Assembly (NCBI GenBank): GCA_001897605.1
Contig: MKTL01000006.1
Location: 487,132 to 551,131 of the forward strand
Length of the DNA: 64,000 bases
Direction of reading: 5' to 3'
Source of the DNA: Clostridiales bacterium 38-18
GTDB lineage: Bacteria; Bacillota; Clostridia; Peptostreptococcales; Acidaminobacteraceae
Positions 44,884-53,933 of the stretch are shown here, in pieces. The notes below the pieces were generated by a model. The model was not told the DNA's origin. It was given only the letters and a program-made list of their open reading frames with translations, and did not search any database. Both the position numbers and the translations under genes were made by a program. Numbering within the stretch: position 1 is the first letter of the stretch; each line of letters starts with the position of its first letter.

Positions 44884-47322
44884 TTATAATATATGAGTAG
44901 CATCTAAATCCATACTTAATTTGCAGGTCTTCACGTCGTAAAAATGCGTTTCTAAATCCTTAAGAATTTCCTTAATTTCTGATAGGGCTTCAGGCTTCAC
45001 TTTTATAATGACCTGCCAACGATATGTGTTATCTATTTTCTTTAATAATGCAGGATTTGCTGGGTAAAGTTCAATATTATTTTGTAAACCTTTTTTTAAT
45101 ATTTTCTTTTTAAGATATAAATGACTTCTTTCGGCGTATTCACTTGCCGTTTGAGATTGGCCAGAACTAAATAACAGGTTGACCAAATTATAAAAGGGTG
45201 GATACTTCATTTGTTCTCTATAATTAATTTCGCTTAAATAAAACGATTCGTAGCTAACTTGATTGAGTGCATAATGATCGGGGGAATAGGTTTGTAAAAT
45301 AACACGTCCTTCATGTGCCCCTCTTCCCGCTCTGCCGGCTACCTGATTGAAAAGCTGATACGCTCTTTCTGAAGCCTGGAAATTTGGTAGGTTAAGCATC
45401 AAATCAGCTGAAAGAATGCCTATTAATGTAACATTTTTAAAATCCAATCCCTTTGCAACCATTTGTGTTCCTATTAGAATATCAACTGCTTCTGCTTCAA
45501 CATCAGATATGATCTGTTCTGCACTTCCTTTTTTAGTTGTAGTGGTTCGATCCATTCTTGCTATTTTTGCCTTTGGAAATAGCTCTGATAGCTGTTCTTC
45601 AACCTTCTCGGTACCAACGCCAAAGTATTTAAAATATTGACTCTCGCATTTTGGACATTTTTTGGGGACATAAGTCTCATAATTACAATAGTTGCATTTT
45701 ACAGATCTTTCGCCTTTAAAATACGTTAACGTCACATCGCAGTTAGGACATGCCAAAGTAAACCCACAGCTTCTGCATGAAACAAAGGTACTGTGTCCTT
45801 TTCTGTTGAGAAAAATAATAATTTGCTGTTTTTTATCTAGTGTCTCAAGCATAGCCTCATATAAAGTCCGGCTCAATATGGATTTATTGCCTTCCTTTAA
45901 TTCCTGACGCATGTCTATAATCTCTATCTCAGGTACAGACTTTTGATTGTGTCTACTGTTCAGTCGTATCAAATGTCTTTTCCCTTCAATTGCTTCCTTA
46001 TAGCTACCAACCGTTGGTGTAGCAGAACCACAAATCAAAATAGCGTTTGAAGCCTTAGCGCGGTATTTAGATATGTCGTAGGTAGCGTATTTTGGTCGCT
46101 TTTCTGAACGGAATGCAGGCTCATGACATTCGTCAATAATGATGATACCAATCATTTCGAGTGGGGCAAATATAGCGGATCTTGCACCTATTACTATATC
46201 GTATGCGCCTTGCTTTATGCCCTTCCATTGATCATATCTTTCTCCTGGTGAAAGCTTTGAGTGTAACAATGCGATCCTTTCAGCACCAAATCGAGATGCC
46301 AATCTTCCCACCAATTGCGAAGTCAAAGTAATTTCTGGTACGACCACAATTGCTTTCTTTCCTTCATTGATAATCGTTTCAATTAGCTCTGCATAAACCT
46401 CTGTTTTACCACTACCTGTAACCCCATATAGTAAAAAATCATTTGATTTATGCGCTCTGTAGGTACTTACAATCTCATCATATGCCATCTGTTGCTCAGG
46501 ATTAAGGGTTATGTCTCTCTTACTTTCACTTATGGTCATAAATTCAGGTAGGCGAAGAATATTTCTTTCCTCAAGTATTAGAGCTCCCTCTTCACAAAAT
46601 CGATCGATAATGGATTTCGGTACTTTTAATAGCGTTTGAACTTCTAAACGCTTTGCTTCCTTAAACTTCAACATATATTGTGCTAGTTTTTGTCTTGCAA
46701 TATGATTGGATGGTATATTTTCTAAATAAGGCTTCAAATAATCAGTTGCAATAATCCAATCCTCTTTAGCATCTACGACACTTTGTTCAAATTCATATCT
46801 GAGATCAATTGCACCAATTGCCAAGAGTCTATTGATTGCATTTCTTTTGGTTGCAGCTGCCACAGCTGGTAATAGAGCCTCTTCATTTAATTCAAAATCA
46901 CTTAATTGATTTATTAAACAATTTTCAACCTTTTTCAGTTTGTGTGTGGTCACATCAAAGTCACTTCTATAAGTATAAATCTTTTTTTGATTCACTTGAG
47001 TTCCGGAGGGCAAGAAAAGCTGTAACGCCTCTGAAACCGTGCTGACTGTATCTTGTGCGATAAATCTAGCACAGTCAATCAATGCGCCATCCAAATGTAC
47101 ACCATCCGAAAAGACATAGTGTATCGATTTGATTTCATACTCTACCGTTTCGATTTCTTCTAAAATCTCGACGACAATCCCTTCTAGATACCCCGATCTA
47201 CCAAAAGGCACAAGAACTCTAGCACCTACAAAAACTCTATTTTGAAATAGATCTGGTACACGATACGTGAAAGGTCGATCTAATTGACTTGTTGTTTTAA
47301 GTATGATTATTTGTGCGTACAT
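44884..47322 (-). CDS. priA: Primosomal helicase PriA
   Basis: PriA reloads the replisome at stalled forks. The protein has 812 residues from the ATG at 47322 (MYAQIIILKTTSQLDRPFTY); the track begins at an upstream TTG overlapping the ribosome site. An N-terminal 3'-end-binding domain (FVGARVLVPFGRSGY) is followed by the helicase core with GVTGSGKTEVYAEL near residue 297 and IIDECHEPAFRSEKRPKY. Eight zinc-binding cysteines lie between (CRSCGFTLACPNCDV, then CNYCNYETYVPKKCPKC). Motif VI is QVAGRAGRG. A terminator-like hairpin stands just upstream, after coaBC. Confidence 0.97.
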   Translation of the reverse strand: MYAQIIILKTTSQLDRPFTYRVPDLFQNRVFVGARVLVPFGRSGYLEGIVVEILEEIETVEYEIKSIHYVFSDGVHLDGALIDCARFIAQDTVSTVSEALQLFLPSGTQVNQKKIYTYRSDFDVTTHKLKKVENCLINQLSDFELNEEALLPAVAAATKRNAINRLLAIGAIDLRYEFEQSVVDAKEDWIIATDYLKPYLENIPSNHIARQKLAQYMLKFKEAKRLEVQTLLKVPKSIIDRFCEEGALILEERNILRLPEFMTISESKRDITLNPEQQMAYDEIVSTYRAHKSNDFLLYGVTGSGKTEVYAELIETIINEGKKAIVVVPEITLTSQLVGRLASRFGAERIALLHSKLSPGERYDQWKGIKQGAYDIVIGARSAIFAPLEMIGIIIIDECHEPAFRSEKRPKYATYDISKYRAKASNAILICGSATPTVGSYKEAIEGKRHLIRLNSRHNQKSVPEIEIIDMRQELKEGNKSILSRTLYEAMLETLDKKQQIIIFLNRKGHSTFVSCRSCGFTLACPNCDVTLTYFKGERSVKCNYCNYETYVPKKCPKCESQYFKYFGVGTEKVEEQLSELFPKAKIARMDRTTTTKKGSAEQIISDVEAEAVDILIGTQMVAKGLDFKNVTLIGILSADLMLNLPNFQASERAYQLFNQVAGRAGRGAHEGRVILQTYSPDHYALNQVSYESFYLSEINYREQMKYPPFYNLVNLLFSSGQSQTASEYAERSHLYLKKKILKKGLQNNIELYPANPALLKKIDNTYRWQVIIKVKPEALSEIKEILKDLETHFYDVKTCKLSMDLDATHIL

Positions 47323-47357
47323 GAACTCCCTCAAACTGGCTGATAGACATATGTTAA

Positions 47358-47391
47358 AATACCCTAGTCTGTAAAGACAGTCTAGGGTATT
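47358..47391 (-). terminator. Terminator between coaBC and priA
   Basis: AATACCCTAG, a T/T mismatch, CTGT, loop AAAG, ACAG, mismatch, CTAGGGTATT: fourteen pairs. Minus-strand tail TTTAACAT is a weak U tract; the plus side has TATTTTTT. I see no promoter between it and priA. Confidence 0.7.
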
Positions 47392-47396
47392 ATTTT

Positions 47397-48584
47397 TTAC
47401 ATTTTACTTATCACTTTTTCAAGTATGATTTTGGCGACCTCAGACTTTTCAAGACAATCAAAAGCAGTCTTTGAGCCATCCTTATCAAAAAGCGTAACGA
47501 CGTTGGTATCTCCATTAAAACCAGCGCCCTCTTTCGTCACATCATTTGCAACTATAAAATCTAAATTTTTCTCTACAAGCTTCTTTTTTGCATACACTTC
47601 AACATTATGTGTTTCAGCGGCAAACCCAACTAGAATCTGATGCGTTTTAAGCTTTCCGACCTCTTTTAAAATATCAGGATTCTTAGCGAGCTTTAACAAC
47701 ATTTCTTCATCGGATTTTTTTATTTTTTCTTCACTATAGATAGAAATCCTATAATCAGCCGGTGCTGCCGCCTTTATAATCGCATCTACGTCTAAATTTT
47801 CCATAACTGCTTGATACATATCAGCGGTTGATTCTACAGAAACAAATTTGACACCATTTGGAGGTGATAACTGCGTTGGACCACTGACAAGAATCACTTC
47901 TGCACCCATTTTATGTGCCTCAGTTGCAATTGCATAGCCCATTTTACCACTTGAATGATTGGTAATATACCTAACTGGGTCAATTGCTTCTCTCGTCGGA
48001 CCAGCAGTGACTAACACCTTTTTTCCCAATAAGGGCTTTGGTGTATTAAAGTGATCTAATACAGCTTGTACAATGACTTCTGGCTCAGCTAATTTTCCTG
48101 CCCCAACATCTCCACAGGCCAATCTTCCCGCACCTGGTAATATCATGTGGTAGCCGAAATGCTCAAGTCTTTTGACGTTGGACTGGAAAATAGGATTTTC
48201 ATACATTTTGGTATTCATAGCCAGTGCAAAAAACACAGGTGCAATAGTTGCCATAACAGTAGTCGTTAGCATATCATCAGCGATTCCATTTGCGATTTTA
48301 CCTATGATGTTTGCGGTTGCAGGTACGATTAAAAAAAGGTCTGCTCTCTTAGCTAGAGATATATGCTCTACATCCCAAGTTTTTGGATCCTCGAACATAT
48401 CCGTTACAACATAGTTTTGTGAAAGTGATTGAAACGTTAGCGCACTGACAAACTGCGTGCTATTTTCAGTCATAATCACATAGACATTTGCACCTTGTTT
48501 TTTCAATCGACTGACGACATCCGCTGCCTTATAAGCTGCTATTCCGCCAGTTACACCTAATACTATATTTTTACCGGTTAGCAT
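47397..48584 (-). CDS. coaBC: Bifunctional phosphopantothenoylcysteine decarboxylase/synthetase CoaBC
   Basis: CoaBC carries out two steps of CoA synthesis: joining cysteine to phosphopantothenate, then decarboxylation. The 395-residue protein has the flavin-binding CoaC part first (IVLGVTGGIAAYKAADVVSRL, SLAKRADLFLIVPATANIIGKIA, ALAMNTKMYENPI), then the CoaB part from about residue 185 (KVLVTAGPTREAIDPVRYITNHSSGKMG). IKAAAPADYR holds the conserved AxxAD motif. It follows rpoZ by 12 bases. Confidence 0.97.
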   Translation of the reverse strand: MLTGKNIVLGVTGGIAAYKAADVVSRLKKQGANVYVIMTENSTQFVSALTFQSLSQNYVVTDMFEDPKTWDVEHISLAKRADLFLIVPATANIIGKIANGIADDMLTTTVMATIAPVFFALAMNTKMYENPIFQSNVKRLEHFGYHMILPGAGRLACGDVGAGKLAEPEVIVQAVLDHFNTPKPLLGKKVLVTAGPTREAIDPVRYITNHSSGKMGYAIATEAHKMGAEVILVSGPTQLSPPNGVKFVSVESTADMYQAVMENLDVDAIIKAAAPADYRISIYSEEKIKKSDEEMLLKLAKNPDILKEVGKLKTHQILVGFAAETHNVEVYAKKKLVEKNLDFIVANDVTKEGAGFNGDTNVVTLFDKDGSKTAFDCLEKSEVAKIILEKVISKM

Positions 48585-48596
48585 ACGCGGTCCTTT

Positions 48597-48809
48597 CTAG
48601 ATTCTATCTTGTGGTGGTTCTGGGATATTGACTTCTACTTCGCCACTCATTATTTCTTCAATAGCTATAGAAAGTGGTTTCTCAATATCGTGATCAATAG
48701 AATCATCCTCTCCATCTATAATATGTCTAGCTCTCTTAGCAGCGACGATACATAGCGCATAACGATTTCCTACTTTTTCAATTAACTCATCAATCGATGG
48801 TTTTAACAT
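48597..48809 (-). CDS. rpoZ: RNA polymerase omega subunit
   Basis: Omega helps assemble RNA polymerase. I start at MLKPSIDELIEKVGNRYALC, seven bases after AGGAGG, giving 70 residues; the track's extra nine residues lie within the gmk end and ribosome site. The conserved YALCIVAAKRARHI motif is near residue 17 and the acidic tail region EKPLSIAIEEIMSGEV near 43. The stop of gmk overlaps its start. Confidence 0.96.
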   Translation of the reverse strand: MLKPSIDELIEKVGNRYALCIVAAKRARHIIDGEDDSIDHDIEKPLSIAIEEIMSGEVEVNIPEPPQDRI

Positions 48810-49422
48810 TTGTCTCCTCCTTAAATCTACGCACAATTTCTTTTATATCAGCATTGACGCGACACTTCTCAGCAGTAATAATCGCTTGAAGTATATCTGT
48901 TGCATGGTTAACAGTATCATTTACAATAAAATAATCATAATTTTTAATGAGTTCAATCTCACTGACTGCACTTGAAAGCCGCATTTTTAAGCTTTCAGGC
49001 GTTTCTGATCCCCGACCTTCAATTCTCGTTTTGAGCGTTTTCATCGAAGGTGGTAAAATAAACACAAACACACCCTCTGGGTATTTATTCTTAACCTGAA
49101 GTGCACCTTGTATATCGATTTCAAGCAAAACATTTTTTCCACTTGATATCTGCTCTACAACAAAATCCTTAGGTGTACCATAGTAGTTGTTATACACACA
49201 AGCATGTTCTAAAAACCCATTATTTTGGATCATATTTTCAAAGCGGTCTCTTGTTAAAAAGTGATAACTGATCCCGTCCTGTTCACCGTTTCTCGGTTGC
49301 CTTGTTGTTGCAGATACAGATACAAGTATCGAAGGATCTCTTTGAAGAAGCTCCTTACAAATTGTTCCCTTACCAGCTCCTGAAGGACCTGAGACTATGA
49401 TGAGTAATCCTTTATGATTCAT
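48790..49422 (-). CDS. gmk: Guanylate kinase
   Basis: Gmk converts GMP to GDP. The 210-residue protein has the P-loop IIVSGPSGAGKGTICKELL at residues ~7-20, SVSATTRQPRNGEQDGISYHFL near 35 (GMP-binding), and VLLEIDIQGALQVKNKYPEG near 98. It lies 17 bases after yicC. In many Firmicutes remA lies between yicC and gmk; it is absent. The 20-base overlap with the rpoZ start couples the two. Confidence 0.97.
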   Translation of the reverse strand: MNHKGLLIIVSGPSGAGKGTICKELLQRDPSILVSVSATTRQPRNGEQDGISYHFLTRDRFENMIQNNGFLEHACVYNNYYGTPKDFVVEQISSGKNVLLEIDIQGALQVKNKYPEGVFVFILPPSMKTLKTRIEGRGSETPESLKMRLSSAVSEIELIKNYDYFIVNDTVNHATDILQAIITAEKCRVNADIKEIVRRFKEETNVKTID

Positions 49423-49439
49423 AAAAGCTCCCTTATCAA

Positions 49440-50324
49440 TTATTCGATATTTTGAATTTGCTCACGAATTTGCTCAATATCACTTTTAAGTTCGATCACT
49501 AAATTCGAAATGTCGATATCAGGTGATTTTGAACCAATGGTATTGACCTCTCTATTCAACTCTTGTACTAAGAAGTCTAATTTTCTACCGACAGGTTCAT
49601 TTGATGCCAATATCTTTCCAATTTGCTCTAAGTGTGAGTAGATTCTTACGATTTCTTCGTTGATATTTGTTTTATCCGCATAGATGGCAATTTCATTTGC
49701 CAATCGGATTTCATCAAGCTCCGCGTTTAATTCACTTAAAAGCTCAGAAATACGCTCCTTCATTTTCGTTTTATAGGCGTCCACAATTCGAGGTGCCTGG
49801 TGTTCAATGATAATAAGCGTTTTTCTTATACTTTCAACCTTAGAAAGAATGTCATTCTTAAGCTGTTGACCTTCTTGCTTCCTCATTTCAAGGATTCTTT
49901 CAATAGCTTGGTTGAGTGCTGGTTCAATAGAGCGCCAGTACTCCTCCTCACCTCTCTCTAGATAGGAAACGTCTATACCATCTTGTAATCTAGTTAACAT
50001 AGTCAATGAAATATCATCTCTTAACCCATATCGTGCTTGAATATCTTTGTAAATCTTAACATATTTATCTAATACGTCATAATTCGCAGTAACTTCATAA
50101 TTGTCAAAAGCCTTTTCATCTAGATTAATATATACGTCAATTCGACCTCTTGAAAGCTGTGCCTTAATTTTATTCTTAATACGGTCTTCAAAAACGTTTA
50201 GTTTTTTTGGCATTTTGATGATAATGTCGCAATATCTATTATTCACTGACTTAATCTCAAGTGTCACATCAAAGGCTTCATTACTGTGCTCGCCTCTGCC
50301 AAACCCCGTCATGCTATATATCAT
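49440..50324 (-). CDS. yicC: YicC family endoribonuclease-like protein
   Basis: YicC-family proteins act in RNA decay; E. coli YicC degrades a small RNA and Bacillus YloC has related activity. I start at MIYSMTGFGRGE, preceded by GGAGG and five bases, giving 294 residues. Typical sequence includes LEIKSVNNRYCDIIIKMPKKL, RGRIDVYINL, and the conserved C-terminus REVNTIGSKSPDIDISNLVIELKSDIEQIREQIQNIE (given here in outline: NTIGSKS then KSDIEQIREQIQN). It begins the yicC-gmk-rpoZ-coaBC run and is divergent from rqcH. Confidence 0.92.
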   Translation of the reverse strand: MIYSMTGFGRGEHSNEAFDVTLEIKSVNNRYCDIIIKMPKKLNVFEDRIKNKIKAQLSRGRIDVYINLDEKAFDNYEVTANYDVLDKYVKIYKDIQARYGLRDDISLTMLTRLQDGIDVSYLERGEEEYWRSIEPALNQAIERILEMRKQEGQQLKNDILSKVESIRKTLIIIEHQAPRIVDAYKTKMKERISELLSELNAELDEIRLANEIAIYADKTNINEEIVRIYSHLEQIGKILASNEPVGRKLDFLVQELNREVNTIGSKSPDIDISNLVIELKSDIEQIREQIQNIE

Positions 50325-50353
50325 GGCTACCTCCAAAATCTTTACATCATTAA

Positions 50354-50383
50354 ATTATAGCATAGTATAACTCGATTATTCAA
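50354..50383 (-). promoter_or_regulatory. yicC-gmk promoter
   Basis: TTGAAT, 18 bases, TATAAT on the minus strand, 30 bases before the yicC ATG. Confidence 0.6.
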
Positions 50384-50471
50384 GTGAAAGCCACAGCTCA
50401 ATCCTATGAAAATAAGTTGAAAACTTAATCAAGACCATTTCTACAAGTTATTCTAGGTAACTTATGTTCAA

Positions 50472-50500
50472 TTGAAGTCTAAAAGAATAAATGTTATACT
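50472..50500 (+). promoter_or_regulatory. rqcH promoter
   Basis: TTGAAG, 17 bases, TATACT on the plus strand, 29 bases before the rqcH ATG. Confidence 0.65.
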
Positions 50501-50529
50501 TTCTAATGAAACTTACAAAGGAGGCCCAT

Positions 50530-52275
50530 ATGTCATTTGATGGTCTACTCATGCAAAAATTAACCCTAGAGCTAAAACAGTCCATAGAGGGTGGTCGTAT
50601 AGATAAAGTTTTTCAGCCTGAAAAGGATGAGCTCTCACTAATGATAAGAGGAAGCGCGGGCAATCAGCAATTGTTTATTTCAGTTGACGCATCGATGCCT
50701 TTTTTTGCTTTAATTGAAGAAAAGAAAGAAAATCCGCAGGCACCACCAATGTTTTGTATGCTGATGCGTAAACATTTGTCTGGTGGAAAAATCCAAAGCA
50801 TCAATCAATTGGGTTATGAACGTATTCTTGTTATTGAGATCGAATCCAAAAATGAACTTGGAGATTTTGAATTAAAGAAGCTAATAGTTGAAATTATGGG
50901 AAAACACTCGAATATAATTTTAACCAAGGCAGATTTTACTATAATCGACAGCATTAAAAGAATCACGCCTGATATGAGCCGAGTTAGATCCATTCTACCT
51001 GGCTTAAAATACACCTTTATTCCCTCAGACAAAATCGACTTTTCAGAGAATAATGACCGTTTACTAGAAGCACTTTTTGAACATCATTCTGAGCAAAAGC
51101 TTGCTAAATCTTTATACATGACTATACAAGGCTTTAGTCCTTTGATCTCAAGCTATATTTGTCTAAAAATCGGTGTAGACTCTGATTTTATCGTTTCACA
51201 GCTAACAGAAATTCATAAAATAGAACTCAAACGTCAATTTGATATAATTCGCGCTCAGCATTCAAACGGCTATGTCTATACAGATGAAACTGGTCTGTCG
51301 AAAATGATTTACTTCTTACCCGATATGCGACCTGATTTAAAGCAAATCAAATTTGTCACCCTTTCTGAGGCACTTGAAAGGTTTTTTTTAAAGTCAAATA
51401 GAGAGCATAAAATGCATCAAAAAACCTTGACGCTTAAAAAGACGCTCGCCCAGAGAATTGAAAGATATCGTGCTAAGCTTGGTAAGCAGGAGCTTGAAAA
51501 GAATGATGCTGAAAATGCGGATCAGTACAAAATATTAGGTGAATTAATACTCGCAAATCTTTACACTCTTGAAAAGGGAATGAACAAAGCCATCGTTCTT
51601 AACTATTATCAAGATCCAGCAGAATCAATTCAGATCGAACTGGATACACGACTTGAGCCTACTGAAAATGCACAAGCTTATTTTAAGAAATACAACAAGC
51701 TCAAAAAAGCAGCAGTCGAGCTAGATCATCATATTCAGGAAACAAAGCTCGATGTCAATTATCTTGAAGAGGTTCTCACCCACCTTGAAAATAGTGAGGA
51801 TAACAAGATCATTGAAGACATAAAAACGGAGCTTATCGAGCAGGGCTATATAAAAGGCAGAGTACAAAAGAAAAAAGCAAATGCAAAAGTGCAATATAAG
51901 ACCTTTACTTCACATAATGGCTATGAAATTCTAGTTGGAAAAAGTAGTCTTCAAAATGATTTCTTAACGACCAAATTCGCCTCAAATAAAGACATTTGGC
52001 TACACACAAAAGACATTCCTGGTTCGCATGTCATTATTAGAACAGAAGGATCAACACCAGACGAGCAAACCCTTTATGAGGCAGCCTTAATTGCAGCCTA
52101 TTACTCAAAAGCAAAGGATTCAAGTAACGTTCCGGTAGATTACACGTTAATCAAGCATGTTTCAAAGCCTAGCGGTTCGAAACCTGGAATGGTTATTTAC
52201 ACACATCAAAGGACGTTGTTCGTTACACCTTCGTATGATGCCGTTCACACCCTTATGAACAGTGCACTAAATTAG
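50530..52275 (+). CDS. rqcH: Ribosome quality-control protein RqcH (NEMF/Tae2 family)
   Basis: RqcH binds obstructed 50S subunits with peptidyl-tRNA and adds alanine tails that mark stalled proteins for degradation. I start at MSFDGLLMQKLTLELKQ, five bases after GGAGG, giving 581 residues. Domains: NFACT-N (IDKVFQPEKDELSLMIRG), a helix-hairpin-helix part, a long coiled coil (residues ~295-430), and the C-terminal NFACT-R domain with DIWLHTKDIPGSHVIIRTEG and YTLIKHVSKPSGSKPGMVIYT. The gene lies next to yicC on the opposite strand, matching yloA-yloC in Bacillus. Confidence 0.95.
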   Translation: MSFDGLLMQKLTLELKQSIEGGRIDKVFQPEKDELSLMIRGSAGNQQLFISVDASMPFFALIEEKKENPQAPPMFCMLMRKHLSGGKIQSINQLGYERILVIEIESKNELGDFELKKLIVEIMGKHSNIILTKADFTIIDSIKRITPDMSRVRSILPGLKYTFIPSDKIDFSENNDRLLEALFEHHSEQKLAKSLYMTIQGFSPLISSYICLKIGVDSDFIVSQLTEIHKIELKRQFDIIRAQHSNGYVYTDETGLSKMIYFLPDMRPDLKQIKFVTLSEALERFFLKSNREHKMHQKTLTLKKTLAQRIERYRAKLGKQELEKNDAENADQYKILGELILANLYTLEKGMNKAIVLNYYQDPAESIQIELDTRLEPTENAQAYFKKYNKLKKAAVELDHHIQETKLDVNYLEEVLTHLENSEDNKIIEDIKTELIEQGYIKGRVQKKKANAKVQYKTFTSHNGYEILVGKSSLQNDFLTTKFASNKDIWLHTKDIPGSHVIIRTEGSTPDEQTLYEAALIAAYYSKAKDSSNVPVDYTLIKHVSKPSGSKPGMVIYTHQRTLFVTPSYDAVHTLMNSALN

Positions 52276-52283
52276 GAGGTCAT

Positions 52284-53039
52284 ATGAGCAAAAAAACAAT
52301 TATTCCAATCATGATAATAATTGGAGCTGTATTTATTGTATCGATTTTAATCAATTTTTACCTCTTTAAAATCAAGAAGGATACCTTCGAAATTGGGATG
52401 CTCAATTACGATAGAAGAGAGTTTGAATTGGTAGCTACTGATTTTCCGTACACCATTAAGCTCGTTCAATTTGATGCAGAGGATGAACTACTTCAGGCGT
52501 ACCTTTCAAATGACATAGATGCAATTGTAATCGACGGTTTCTCATATGTAAAGCAATATGGTGACTTTCAAGGTGGAAGGGCTGTTCTTTCAAAGAAAAC
52601 ACCCTTTATCATAAAAAAGTCTGACCTTTCCAAGCCTCCTGATAAAATTGGTAGTGCGTACGAATGGCTTCTAGTTAATTACAACACGCACGCCAGAAAT
52701 ATCTTCAAAAATACGACCTCAGCATTAAATGCTTTACTCGAAAATCAAGTGGATGAAGTATTATTACCTGAAAAAATGCTTGAAAATGCATCCGGCGATT
52801 CTACGATAACGCATTTCGGAGATATCGAAATGCTACTCATCGTCAATAGCCTCTGGCTTCATAAGGATCAGGACGAGTCCCTCGATTTGATACGCACCTT
52901 AGAGCAAATTACCAGTGATCAATTTATCACGCCAACAGAATCCGGACTAAATGCCATAGTGACCAAATTGTTTTCATCTGAAATAATTGAAACAAGGTAT
53001 TATTATAAAGATCTTGTTTATACAACTGACACTAGGTAA
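52284..53039 (+). CDS. Membrane-tethered, solute-binding-like protein of unknown function
   Basis: A 251-residue protein with one N-terminal membrane helix (IPIMIIIGAVFIVSILINFY) and no lipobox cysteine, so it is probably anchored with its body outside. The body resembles a half-size type II periplasmic binding fold: FEIGMLNYDRREFELVATDF as the first strand-helix unit, then YLSNDIDAIVIDGFSYV and a later NQVDEVLLPEKML. I do not recognise a specific family. It follows rqcH by eight bases with GGAGGT before its ATG, so they share a transcript. No transporter genes adjoin it. Confidence 0.7.
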   Translation: MSKKTIIPIMIIIGAVFIVSILINFYLFKIKKDTFEIGMLNYDRREFELVATDFPYTIKLVQFDAEDELLQAYLSNDIDAIVIDGFSYVKQYGDFQGGRAVLSKKTPFIIKKSDLSKPPDKIGSAYEWLLVNYNTHARNIFKNTTSALNALLENQVDEVLLPEKMLENASGDSTITHFGDIEMLLIVNSLWLHKDQDESLDLIRTLEQITSDQFITPTESGLNAIVTKLFSSEIIETRYYYKDLVYTTDTR

Positions 53040-53060
53040 TATTCACTATTCCCTGTTCAT

Positions 53061-53088
53061 TTGTTTATACTTTATTCATAATTATATT
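53061..53088 (+). promoter_or_regulatory. Possible promoter of the DUF308-like gene
   Basis: TTGTTT, 16 bases, TATATT on the plus strand in the 99-base gap before the membrane-protein gene. Base composition makes chance matches likely. Confidence 0.35.
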
Positions 53089-53138
53089 TTATACTCTAAA
53101 TAAACAATTACTAAAGAATAGATATAGGTTGGTGTCTT

Positions 53139-53783
53139 ATGAAACAAACTTCGCATTTTAACGCAATACAGATCTTAGGTATAATGCTATCCGGGTTGGG
53201 ATTAATCTGCGTTGCTTTTCCTACCTTTGTAGGTCTGTTTGCAGTTAGAGCAATTACATTTTTATTTTTAATCCTTGGCTTTTACTCACTTGTTTTCGCT
53301 TTGTTTGTAAAAAGTAAATTGACGATTTTGGTCAGTTTTTCAATATTAGTTGTAGGACTTTATGCGTTTATCAATCCTCAATATGTATTATTCATGCTGG
53401 GTATTGGCTGCTTTATCTTAGGGTTAAATGGTATTTTTTTAACCTTCTCAAAATTCAAAAAGCAAAGTGAAAGTACATTGATTTCATCTATTGCACTTAT
53501 GCTACTTGGCGTGTTTGCGATGCTTAATACAAAGGCAGCTTTATCGTCTGTCATTATGATATTAGGTATTATCATTGTATTTGTTGGGATTATGCTTATC
53601 TTTGTAGGCAAAACACTTCCCTTTACAAATAGAACACAGCGGAAAACGGGGCCATTTGTATTTACCTTTAGTTCCACATTTTCGCCACAAGAGCCTAAAC
53701 CCGAACCCAAGCCGAACAACAGGGTCATCATCAATATTGATGATGATGACGTTGAAGAGATTGATTTTAAAGATGTTGACTAA
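53139..53783 (+). CDS. HdeD/DUF308-like membrane protein with acidic tail
   Basis: A 214-residue protein with six closely spaced hydrophobic helices between residues ~10 and 165 (ILGIMLSGLGLICVAFPTF, AITFLFLILGFYSLVFALF, LTILVSFSILVVGLYAF, FMLGIGCFILGLNGIFLTF and two more). The pattern of short helix pairs is that of the HdeD/DUF308 family. The cytoplasmic tail is unusual: a Pro-Glu-Lys stretch (PQEPKPEPKP) followed by INIDDDDVEEIDFKDVD. Function unknown. It stands as a single gene with its own terminator. Confidence 0.75.
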   Translation: MKQTSHFNAIQILGIMLSGLGLICVAFPTFVGLFAVRAITFLFLILGFYSLVFALFVKSKLTILVSFSILVVGLYAFINPQYVLFMLGIGCFILGLNGIFLTFSKFKKQSESTLISSIALMLLGVFAMLNTKAALSSVIMILGIIIVFVGIMLIFVGKTLPFTNRTQRKTGPFVFTFSSTFSPQEPKPEPKPNNRVIINIDDDDVEEIDFKDVD

Positions 53784-53796
53784 TATTATTATTTTT

Positions 53797-53826
53797 AAAG
53801 CGACGGATTATTCGTCGCTTTCTTGA
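53797..53826 (+). terminator. Terminator after the DUF308-like gene
   Basis: AAAGCGACG, loop of seven, CGTCGCTTT, then CTTGATTTTTT: a nine-pair stem. Confidence 0.8.
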
Positions 53827-53853
53827 TTTTTTGTACGTAACTTTCTTAGTGAA

Positions 53854-53882
53854 TTATTAGAAAAAACATGTTAAACTATAAT
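53854..53882 (+). promoter_or_regulatory. Possible chemoreceptor promoter
   Basis: TTATTA, 17 bases, TATAAT on the plus strand. A sigma-D-type site is not evident, although this is a motility gene. Confidence 0.4.
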
Positions 53883-53933
53883 AAATCTGACGATTTAGAA
53901 TTATCAATCTATTCACATTAAGGGGTGCAAGCT

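Noticed and set aside
53378-53734. 118-residue minus-strand ORF
   Set aside because: Antisense to the DUF308-like gene, with no ribosome site.
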